Part shown: one piece after another, positions 1 through 6,637 of the stretch
Layout: each line of letters begins with the position of its first letter
Numbering within the stretch: the first letter of the stretch is position 1
NCBI GenBank assembly: GCA_041591635.1
Contig: JBFHRO010000035.1
Span: 1-19,581, forward strand
DNA: 19,581 bases
DNA from: JACKOD01 sp041591635
Lineage (GTDB): Bacteria > Pseudomonadota > Gammaproteobacteria > Pseudomonadales > Oleiphilaceae
Reading direction: 5' to 3'
The notes under the pieces: generated by a model
Seen by the model: the letters and a program-made list of their open reading frames with translations, nothing else
What the model was told of the DNA's origin: nothing
Database searches by the model: none
Position numbers and translations under genes: made by a program

Positions 1-2561
1 ACTACCGGGTACTCGGCACAGAATTCACCGTCGAGGCATATAAAGCCGTCGTTGTCGAGGTCGGTACCGGCCACCAGATAGTACTCTCCTGCCGTAACCT
101 CGCTGATTTGCCATTCATAGCGGCCATTGGCAGGCAACACCGGCAGTTCGTAGCGGGTTTCATAGTCGCCATCGGCAGTCTTGGTCACCAGCAGCACGTA
201 ATGGCGCCCGGCATTGTCCAGCGCGCTGGCACTGACCACCTGCAGCGCCACCTGCACCGTCAAGGGCTCACCCACCACCGGCGTGGCGGTAATGGTCGCG
301 GCGTACAGGCCCACAGCGAGCCCCGTGCGATCAACCCGCACCCGGTAAGTGCCCAGAGCGTTGGCGTCAACGGCGGTGGCCACCACCGAGAGCCAGGGCT
401 CGCTGGCCGTGACCTGGGCCAGCACCAGGTCACCGGTGCCGCCGTTACTGAGCACCAGATCCTTTTGCACATCATCGGCATCGAAACTCAGGGATTTGGT
501 AGAGGCCACGAGCAAGGCACTGATCTCGCGACTGGCCGCCGCCCGCACCGCCTTGAAGGCATTGATCAGCCCCTGGCCAAAAAAGCGGTCGGTGCCTGTG
601 GCACCTATGTCCGTCGTCAGTTGCCCCTGGGCCAGCAAAGTGTCGATCTGGGACGGCGTCAGGTTGGGATTCACGCCCAGCATCAGCCCCAGCACCCCGG
701 CCACATGCGGTGCCGCCATGGAAGTGCCCTGCAGACGCACGTAATTCGCCGGCTCACGCCCGGCACTGAGAATGCCGTCGGCAAAGCCGTCGGTGTCGAT
801 ATCCTGCACCATATTGCCCCCGGGGGCGGCAACGTCGATCCAGTTATCGGCCAGCGTGGCAGCAAAATTCGAATAGGGGGCGCGGGTTTTATCCTGGCCC
901 ACGGAACTCACCGCAATCACACCCGGGCAGGCGGCAGGAAACTGCTTCACCGAACTGTTCTCGTTACCGGCGGCGGCCACCACCGACACGCCCCGGGCAC
1001 GGGCGAAAGCGATGGCCGATTCCAGCTCGCCACAGGCACCGTCACTGCCCAGACTCAGGTTGATCACCCGCGCGGTGTGAGGCAGGCTGATGCTGGCGCC
1101 GGTGTCGGGGTTCAGGGTGGTGCCACTGGCCGCCAGACGGATCGCGGCGGCAATATCAAAATCGTTGCCGCTGCCATCATTGCCCAGTACCCGCAGGGGA
1201 ATCACTTTCAGCCAGCGTTGGGCGTTTTTGTCGGGCACGCCTCCTACGCTGGCACCCCCTTTGCCGTTATCACTCAAGGCGCCAATGACGCCGGCCACAT
1301 GGGTGCCATGAAAAATCAGACTGCTGCCTGCGCCTTCGCCCGGATCGGTGGGGTCGGTATCTTTGCCGATAAAGTCGTAGCCCGCCAGCAACGCGCCCTG
1401 CAGGTCTTCGTGTCCACCCCGAATCCCGGTATCAAGTACCGCCACGTTTGTCGGGGTCATGGCCAGCGAACGCACATCGTCCCAGGCATTTTCCAGCGCA
1501 ATCAAGGGCAGGTGCCACTGCCTGGCATACAAAGGATCATTGGGTACATGCATGGCGTGGCGAATGTAGTTCAGGTGAACCCGCTCGACACCGGGCTGGG
1601 TACGCAACCAGTCCACTGCCAGTTGCGTGCGGGTACGCAACCGGGCATGGGCCTCCTGCGGGTCGGATTGCTGCTGCGCCTGTTCCTGGCGGGCGCGCCA
1701 CGCCTTGGTCGCGGGCTCGGCATCGGGTAAGGACAGCGCACTGACATCCATCAGCAGGTGCCTTTCGTGATGCTGACGCACGGGCGCCATGCCCGCCGCA
1801 CGCAGGTTCGAGAGGGTCAGGGCCGCCCGGGCGCGGCGGGAGCTGGCCTGTGCACCGGAGTTCTGGGCATCCTGTGCCGCCAGCGAGGCATCCTCGAATT
1901 CCACAATCACTTCCCCCGGCACGAACTCGGCTTGCCGCTGCGCCGAGGAACTTTCCGACAAACCCACCACCAGCTGATACAGCGTCTTGCTGCCCTGCGC
2001 CCGCACCCGCACGTAGTAGCTGCCCGCGGCGGGTGCGGTGAGGGTTTTGATGCGGCTGTCGCCGGTCTGCTCGCTCCCCACCTGGACGCCGTCAAGATCA
2101 AACAGCGCCAGCGCCGCCGGCGTATAAAAGCCCAGACCATCACCCAGAGAATCCTGATGATAAAGGCGCACCACCTGCCCCTGAATCAGGGTCACCAGAT
2201 ACAGATCGACCGTATCAGTCGTGTAGCGGTAGGTTTGCGTCTCGGTGATGCGGGCGATACCGCTGGAAAGACTCACGTAACCGGCGACAAAGGCCGGATT
2301 GGGAATGGGCTGGGCTTCGCCAAAGGAGTTGTTCGACAGCCGGTGCGCGGTATCGGAATTGTCTGAATCCATTACCGAGCCAGCGGGAATGCTGATACTG
2401 CCGCTCAGGCTGTGCGTGGCTGCAGGTGCCTCAGAGCCACTGCCACTACTATTGCCCCCCCCGCCACCCGAACCACCGCAGGCACTGAGAAGAACGCAGA
2501 GCAAAAGGACTGGCCAGCACCATCCGGGCAATCGGGCCAGGCCCGAGGAAGTAGAAGTCAT
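1..2561 (-). CDS. S8 (subtilisin-like) serine protease, lipoprotein, 3' end outside window
   Basis: This is a secreted peptidase of the subtilase family; 853 codons are visible and the frame is still open at the left edge. The start at 2561 has an AAAGGG ribosome site about 9 bases upstream. The N-terminus is a lipoprotein signal with lipobox LSAC (Cys28), followed by a Gly/Ser-rich linker. A region at about residues 115-200 resembles a bacterial pre-peptidase (PPC-like) beta domain. The segment beginning FVPGEVIVEF (about 213) looks like a subtilase propeptide. The catalytic domain shows all three triad motifs: Asp377 in VLDTG, His418 in HGTHVAG and Ser614 in GTSMAAPH, so the enzyme should be active. 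Residues about 650-750 look like a BACON/Ig-type beta domain, and more follows. By family it should degrade proteins at the cell surface or outside the cell. It is divergent from the amidase gene, and no functional link between the two is visible. Confidence 0.93.
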   Translation of the reverse strand, partial: MTSTSSGLARLPGWCWPVLLLCVLLSACGGSGGGGGNSSGSGSEAPAATHSLSGSISIPAGSVMDSDNSDTAHRLSNNSFGEAQPIPNPAFVAGYVSLSSGIARITETQTYRYTTDTVDLYLVTLIQGQVVRLYHQDSLGDGLGFYTPAALALFDLDGVQVGSEQTGDSRIKTLTAPAAGSYYVRVRAQGSKTLYQLVVGLSESSSAQRQAEFVPGEVIVEFEDASLAAQDAQNSGAQASSRRARAALTLSNLRAAGMAPVRQHHERHLLMDVSALSLPDAEPATKAWRARQEQAQQQSDPQEAHARLRTRTQLAVDWLRTQPGVERVHLNYIRHAMHVPNDPLYARQWHLPLIALENAWDDVRSLAMTPTNVAVLDTGIRGGHEDLQGALLAGYDFIGKDTDPTDPGEGAGSSLIFHGTHVAGVIGALSDNGKGGASVGGVPDKNAQRWLKVIPLRVLGNDGSGNDFDIAAAIRLAASGTTLNPDTGASISLPHTARVINLSLGSDGACGELESAIAFARARGVSVVAAAGNENSSVKQFPAACPGVIAVSSVGQDKTRAPYSNFAATLADNWIDVAAPGGNMVQDIDTDGFADGILSAGREPANYVRLQGTSMAAPHVAGVLGLMLGVNPNLTPSQIDTLLAQGQLTTDIGATGTDRFFGQGLINAFKAVRAAASREISALLVASTKSLSFDADDVQKDLVLSNGGTGDLVLAQVTASEPWLSVVATAVDANALGTYRVRVDRTGLAVGLYAATITATPVVGEPLTVQVALQVVSASALDNAGRHYVLLVTKTADGDYETRYELPVLPANGRYEWQISEVTAGEYYLVAGTDLDNDGFICLDGEFCAEYPV

Positions 2562-2632
2562 GTATCGCACCCTTTTTTTAGCCTGTTCGTGCAGGCCAAT
2601 TCGTCACCCAAAGTTTAAAAAGCCCGTTTCAG

Positions 2633-2661
2633 CTTCTATGCTTGTACGATAAGTCGGTCAA
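2633..2661 (-). promoter_or_regulatory. Candidate sigma-70 promoter of the S8 protease gene
   Basis: On the minus strand, TTGACC (2661-2656) lies exactly 17 bases from TAGAAG (2638-2633). These match the -35 and -10 consensus at 5 and 4 of 6 positions. Transcription would start near 2626 and give a leader of about 65 bases. That leader contains a small hairpin (GCCTG/CAGGC, 2581-2596) just before the ribosome site. The call rests on sequence match only. Confidence 0.45.
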
Positions 2662-2716
2662 GACATCCTTGCCCGGGCCCTTACGTGACTGTGCATTGAA
2701 CCCGCATCGAGAAATT

Positions 2717-4399
2717 ATGTCTTACGATCTCAAAAGCCTGCGCTTGCCCCGCCTCTTTGGCATTCCCTTACGGTCGGTTGTGAACCTGCTCGAGAACGAC
2801 TACTCACGGCGGTTTTTGCAGCACTCCCTCAACAAGGAGGCCGGGCTGGACCTGCTGCGCAGCTCGATCATAGATGCGCCGCCCTCGCCCATTCCCAAGT
2901 ATGGCACCGAATATCCCTGTGATCCGCACTGGAGTCTGCCGGATTTGACCAGTTTTGCACAACCCGACCCAAGTCACACGCCCAATCCTTTCACCTCTGT
3001 GTCAGATATTGCCCGGGCCTATCGCGAAGGCAAGGTCACGCCCAACGAGATTGCCGAAAAAGTGATTTTTGCGATTGCCCGCTCCAACGAGGGCGAAAAG
3101 CCCCTGCGCGCGGTCATCAACAGCAATGAACAGGATATCCGCCGCCAGGCAGCGCAGGCGACCGAACGGCTCTGGGCCGGCAAGGCGCTAAGCTGGCTCG
3201 ATGGCGTGCCCGTGCTGATCAAGGACGAACTCGATTGTGTACCCTACGCCACCAGCGTCGGCACCCGGATCTATGGCCAGGATCATTCTGCCGCCACCGA
3301 TGCCACTGTCGTGGCCCGGCTGCGTGCGGCCGGCGCCATGCTCATAGGCAAAGCCCACATGCACGAAATCGGCATGGGGGTGACCGGCGCCAACCCCCAC
3401 TTTGGCGTCTGCCGCAACCCCTATCACCTGGATCACCACACCGGCGGCTCCTCCAGCGGTTCGGCGGCGGCGGTGGCGGCGGGCCTGTGTCCGCTGGCCA
3501 TCGGCACCGACGGTGGCGGCTCGATCCGGATTCCCGCCTCCCTGTGTGGCCTGGTGGGGCTCAAGCCCACCTGGAGCCGGATCAGTGAATTCGGTGCCGC
3601 GCCCCTGTGCTGGAGTCTTGCCCACATTGGCCCCATCGCAACCTGCATTGATGACGTTGCCCTGCTCTACCAGCTCATTGCCGGGCCCGATCCGCTTGAT
3701 AGCAGCTCGCTTATCCAGCCCCCCGTGCACATCAAGGATTACCGTAAAGGCAACCTCAAGGGCCTGCGGGTAGGAATCTACACACCTTGGTTTGAACATG
3801 CCGGACAGGAAATTGTCGAACAATGCTACGGCGCCCTGCGCCAGCTCGAACAGGCCGGTGCCGTACGTGAAGAAATCCACCTTGAACACATGGATCTGCA
3901 ACGCATTGCCCACGGGGTGACCATCAGCAGTGAAATGCTGACCGCCGTTGATAGCGAATACCAGAAAGACAAGAGCCGTTTCGGGCTCGATGTGCGCCTG
4001 ACTCTGGCCATGGCCGCCACCTTCAACGCCCGCGACTACGTCAAGGCCCAGCAGGTGCGCACCCTGGCCATCACCAGCTTCATGCAGGCCCTTGAGCGCG
4101 TGGATATCATCATCACCCCCGCCACGGCCATCACCGCCCCCAAAATCAATGCCATGGCCCAGCCGGCAGGTGAATCCAATCTGGCGGTACTGACGGAACT
4201 GATGCGCTTTGCCACCGCCGCCAATCTCACCGGCTTGCCGGCATTGTCGGTACCCACCGGCTATGACAGTCACGGCTTGCCGGTGGGGGTGCAGCTCATG
4301 GGGCGCCCCTGGGCCGAACATACCTTGCTGCGGGCCGGCCGCGTGATCGAAGCCCATGTGCAAAAACAGCCACCAGCGCACAGCACTCACCTGCTGTAA
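2717..4399 (+). CDS. Amidase-signature family hydrolase
   Basis: A 560-residue cytoplasmic enzyme of the amidase signature family, which hydrolyses C-N bonds of carboxylic amides using a Ser-cisSer-Lys triad. All three residues can be placed: Lys169 in VLIKDE, cis-Ser245 in the GGSSSGS stretch, and nucleophile Ser269 in DGGGSIRIPA. The 24-residue spacing between the two serines is the family norm. The ATG at 2717 was chosen because homology-like sequence begins there; a TTG at 2642 would add 25 residues without a recognisable ribosome site. The site at 2717 is itself weak (GAGAA). Residues 1-100 precede the core fold and are not recognised. It is not GatA by context, since no gatB or gatC is adjacent. 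The substrate (aryl, fatty or peptide amide) cannot be told from sequence. A substrate-binding protein gene follows on the same strand after 97 bases. Confidence 0.9.
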   Translation: MSYDLKSLRLPRLFGIPLRSVVNLLENDYSRRFLQHSLNKEAGLDLLRSSIIDAPPSPIPKYGTEYPCDPHWSLPDLTSFAQPDPSHTPNPFTSVSDIARAYREGKVTPNEIAEKVIFAIARSNEGEKPLRAVINSNEQDIRRQAAQATERLWAGKALSWLDGVPVLIKDELDCVPYATSVGTRIYGQDHSAATDATVVARLRAAGAMLIGKAHMHEIGMGVTGANPHFGVCRNPYHLDHHTGGSSSGSAAAVAAGLCPLAIGTDGGGSIRIPASLCGLVGLKPTWSRISEFGAAPLCWSLAHIGPIATCIDDVALLYQLIAGPDPLDSSSLIQPPVHIKDYRKGNLKGLRVGIYTPWFEHAGQEIVEQCYGALRQLEQAGAVREEIHLEHMDLQRIAHGVTISSEMLTAVDSEYQKDKSRFGLDVRLTLAMAATFNARDYVKAQQVRTLAITSFMQALERVDIIITPATAITAPKINAMAQPAGESNLAVLTELMRFATAANLTGLPALSVPTGYDSHGLPVGVQLMGRPWAEHTLLRAGRVIEAHVQKQPPAHSTHLL

Positions 4400-4496
4400 G
4401 CCCTAAAATCCGCAGGCATCCTAGAGGGGCTTGATTCTTTGCGAGCCGTGGCGCTCGTATAACCCTGTTCTACCCGTTACTAGCCGGAAAACCATC

Positions 4497-5267
4497 ATGA
4501 GAAAGCTGTCCCTGATGTCACCCGTTGCCATTGTGTTGTCGTGGCTTATCGCTCAGCCCGGTAGCGGTTGGGCGTCTGAATCACTGACACTGGCGATTTT
4601 TGACTACCCGCCGTTTCTGGCCGCGGATGACCCCGATCGTGGTATTGAACCGGCGCTGGTGCGCGCGGCCTTTGCGCAAGCAGGTGTGGAGGTCAACTAC
4701 AAATTGTATCCCCCCGCCCGGGCCCTGGAGCTGGCACGGCAGGGAAAAGCCGATGGCACCCTGGGGTGGGTGCGATCCGAACCGCGTGAGCAAGCCTTTT
4801 ATTACAGCGACGAACTGATAGAAGCCCCGCTGGTGTTTTTTCACCTGCAAAGCTACGCCTTCGACTGGTCAGGCTATGACGACCTGCAAGGCATCAAGGT
4901 AGGCACCGTGATCGACTACTACTACGGTGAGGCTTTTCACTCCGCGCTCGACAAGGGGCTGATCAACCTCGACACCCCCGAAACCCACGACGAACTCAAT
5001 CTGAACAAGCTGGTGGGAGGACGCATTCACGTCACCCCGATCAATCTGCATGTGGGCTACTATCTCGCCCACAAACATCTTGATCCGCAGATCGCCCGGC
5101 AGATCACCCATCACCCGCACGTACTCAAAAACTCGGTGCATCACCTGTTGTTGCCCAAAGTGCTCCCGGGCAGCAGTTCCCGCTTGCAGCAGTTCAACGA
5201 AGGGTTAGAGAAAATCAAGATCAGCGGCGAGTACCAGCGCATCCTGCAGAATCACGGCATTCATTGA
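4497..5267 (+). CDS. Periplasmic solute-binding protein, family 3-like (transporter substrate-binding domain)
   Basis: A 256-residue secreted protein resembling bacterial extracellular solute-binding proteins of the polar amino acid type (PBP2 fold). It starts with a signal peptide (basic MRK, hydrophobic stretch, likely cleavage near GWA-S at about residue 27). The mature protein begins LTLAIFDYPPFLA, the usual first strand of this fold. A later GKADGTLGWV segment and a SDELIEAPLVFF strand also fit the family. The ATG at 4497 was chosen because it directly precedes the signal peptide and has GGA about 8 bases upstream; the frame is open further upstream but that part has no signal sequence. 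No permease or ATPase gene is nearby. It may therefore serve a distant transporter or act as a sensor-type binding protein. The ligand is unknown. Confidence 0.83.
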   Translation: MRKLSLMSPVAIVLSWLIAQPGSGWASESLTLAIFDYPPFLAADDPDRGIEPALVRAAFAQAGVEVNYKLYPPARALELARQGKADGTLGWVRSEPREQAFYYSDELIEAPLVFFHLQSYAFDWSGYDDLQGIKVGTVIDYYYGEAFHSALDKGLINLDTPETHDELNLNKLVGGRIHVTPINLHVGYYLAHKHLDPQIARQITHHPHVLKNSVHHLLLPKVLPGSSSRLQQFNEGLEKIKISGEYQRILQNHGIH

Positions 5268-5286
5268 GAATGGCGACTGGCTGAAC

Positions 5287-5319
5287 ACCGGCTAGCCGCA
5301 AAGGCCTGGGCGAGCCGGT
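5287..5319. terminator. Inverted repeat between convergent genes, possible terminator
   Basis: ACCGGCT (5287-5293) and AGCCGGT (5313-5319) form a perfect 7-bp inverted repeat with a 19-base spacer, in the 82-base gap between the solute-binding protein (+) and the GDSL esterase (-). A second imperfect stem (GGTTTGC/GCAAAACC) follows at 5317-5338. Neither has a proper T-run, so intrinsic termination is uncertain. The location between convergent genes is the main argument. Confidence 0.3.
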
Positions 5320-5349
5320 TTGCCTCCTTGCAAAACCAAATGACAGCCT

Positions 5350-6336
5350 TTACTGCGCCCTTGCCTGTAACAGCTGCAACACTGCCTGTGCCGCACGGGC
5401 GTGGGTGATCGCAGTGGGGTGGATTTCATCAAAGAACACAAAGGTCTCGAAATCGCACGACGGGTTCCAGCCACCCCCGGTCAAGCCGTAAACGCAGGCC
5501 TCTGTGGTGTTGGTGTAGCCGTATTCCTGCGCGTTATCGACCATTTCATCAAAGAACCCGAAGAGATCGAATTCCTGGATATCCACGCCGGTATCGTCTT
5601 CCACATCGGCCACGGCCTGACTCAGGCGGCCGTTGTAGCCGGCAGAGAGGGTACGGGTGATTTTTTCCAGATTTCTCGCCACGCGGCTGTCACGCTTGCT
5701 TGGGGCATCGGCCAGAACGGCTGCGGCGGCCAGATCGGTGTTGGGCGTAGCGCCAACGTCCGGCGCGTTGATCACCAGGATAGTGCGCGCGCCGGCCTGC
5801 ACCAGGGTACGCAACTGCTGTTCAACCGATTTCACCGCCGCCTTGATGCGCTTGTTGGCGGCACGGCGTGGGCGCTCGCCGCCTTCTACCAGCAGGTCAC
5901 GGGCGGCAAAAATATCGTTACCGCCAATCATCAGCACGTACAGGGCATCGTCGGGAGCCTGATTGCCATGCAACTGCAAAAAGGCATTGATCTGGGTCGG
6001 CAGGTTGGTATCGGGCGTGGCAGGATTGCCGTCGGCATCAATCGCTACTGCACCGGCAATGGCGAAGTTGTTGCCATACACACCGCCGGTGGCCGCTGGC
6101 GGCAGCAGATGATGCGAAGGGGTCAGCGACAGGCCGAGACTCGCGGCGAGTACTTCCATCGCCACCGGGCCATTTGAAAACCGCTCGGGAATCGCCGGGT
6201 TCTGGGTGACTGCCCGCAGGTTGCCCATATCGGAAAGGCTGTCGCCAAACACGTAGATTGCAGAATAATCGGCCTGCGCGAAGCCCGCGCAGGCACTGAG
6301 GGCAACGGTCGCTGCCAGTTTTTTCAGGTGTCTCAT
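5350..6336 (-). CDS. Secreted GDSL/SGNH-family esterase or lipase
   Basis: A 328-residue exported hydrolase of the SGNH fold, expected to cleave ester bonds of lipids or other acyl esters. The family blocks are all present: block I VFGDSLSD with nucleophile Ser33, block II GNNFA with Gly88, block III GGND with Asn140, and block V DEIHPT with Asp303 and His306. The length suits the plain outer esterase type without an autotransporter barrel. The start at 6336 has a good AAGGA ribosome site and directly precedes the signal sequence; the frame is open to a TTG at 6576, but that extension would bury the signal. The signal can be read in two ways: cleavage after AQA (about residue 22), or a lipobox LSAC with Cys16, which would make it a lipoprotein. 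It converges on the solute-binding protein gene. Confidence 0.92.
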   Translation of the reverse strand: MRHLKKLAATVALSACAGFAQADYSAIYVFGDSLSDMGNLRAVTQNPAIPERFSNGPVAMEVLAASLGLSLTPSHHLLPPAATGGVYGNNFAIAGAVAIDADGNPATPDTNLPTQINAFLQLHGNQAPDDALYVLMIGGNDIFAARDLLVEGGERPRRAANKRIKAAVKSVEQQLRTLVQAGARTILVINAPDVGATPNTDLAAAAVLADAPSKRDSRVARNLEKITRTLSAGYNGRLSQAVADVEDDTGVDIQEFDLFGFFDEMVDNAQEYGYTNTTEACVYGLTGGGWNPSCDFETFVFFDEIHPTAITHARAAQAVLQLLQARAQ

Positions 6337-6415
6337 TGCTAACGTCCTTAAGTACCTTGTTGTCTTTGTTGTTATGAGGTAGCAGGAACCCGCCCGCAGA
6401 AAACAGAGTATTCTT

Positions 6416-6443
6416 ATTATCGACTGCCACTTTCTTCTGATAA
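6416..6443 (-). promoter_or_regulatory. Weak candidate promoter of the GDSL esterase gene
   Basis: On the minus strand TTATCA (6443-6438) is followed after 16 bases by GATAAT (6421-6416), matching the consensus at 4 and 5 of 6 positions. Transcription would begin near 6409, leaving a leader of about 73 bases. The surrounding stretch is the most AT-rich part of the gap. Confidence 0.3.
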
Positions 6444-6570
6444 TTGTGTCTGCTTCCTTGCCATCGAGGGGCTGCCCTGTCTGCCGGGTCGTCGCTTCCT
6501 GGTTTATTCCAGCGGCACCCAGTTTGCCTCGCTTTTCCCCTGGTTTCACTGCAAAAAAGGGCCGTTTTGG

Positions 6571-6590
6571 GGTCAAAACAGGTCAAAACA
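6571..6590. repeat. Two tandem 10-bp direct repeats
   Basis: GGTCAAAACA occurs twice head to tail. The first copy also pairs with the upstream GTTTTG to form the hairpin at 6564-6579. The repeats lie 10 bases from the CRP-type palindrome. No function can be assigned. Confidence 0.6.
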
Positions 6591-6599
6591 GGGCGACAT

Positions 6600-6615
6600 T
6601 GTGATACCCATCACA
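6600..6615. promoter_or_regulatory. CRP/Vfr-type palindrome
   Basis: TGTGATACCCATCACA fits the CRP core TGTGA-N6-TCACA perfectly, and a third half-site ATCACA follows at 6619-6624. It lies 22 bases past the kinase stop codon and about 264 bases before the GDSL esterase start. It could be an upstream site for the esterase, or simply a 6-bp stem with a 4-base loop in the 3' end of the kinase transcript. Confidence 0.4.
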
Positions 6616-6637
6616 GAGATCACATGCGTGGTAAAGA

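Larger units (their letters stand above)
6337..6637. other. Intergenic region between the hybrid kinase and the GDSL esterase
   Basis: About 300 bases without a convincing gene, lying between two minus-strand genes. It contains a perfect CRP-type palindrome (6600-6615), two 10-bp direct repeats (6571-6590) and an A/T-rich patch near 6405-6445 with a weak promoter. A hairpin GTTTTG-GGGT-CAAAAC (6564-6579), read on the minus strand, is followed by GGCCC and a run of six T. This could be a weak terminator for the kinase transcript. Confidence 0.6.

Noticed and set aside
108..1730. Long plus-strand open frame (540 codons) opposite the S8 protease
   Set aside because: The minus frame carries the complete Asp/His/Ser subtilase motifs; the plus reading is low-complexity His/Gly/Arg-rich, as expected for an antisense shadow in GC-rich DNA.
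3188..4390. 400-codon minus-strand open frame over the amidase
   Set aside because: The Gly/His-rich antisense translation shows no domain, and the plus frame has all amidase catalytic motifs.
4431..4463. TTGATT and TATAAC upstream of the solute-binding protein gene as a promoter
   Set aside because: The spacing is 21 bases, too long for a normal sigma-70 promoter; only the TATAAC (4458-4463) is attractive by itself.
6337..6576. In-frame upstream extension of the GDSL esterase (80 codons from a TTG)
   Set aside because: It would bury the signal peptide and has no ribosome site; the ATG at 6336 has AAGGA at good spacing.
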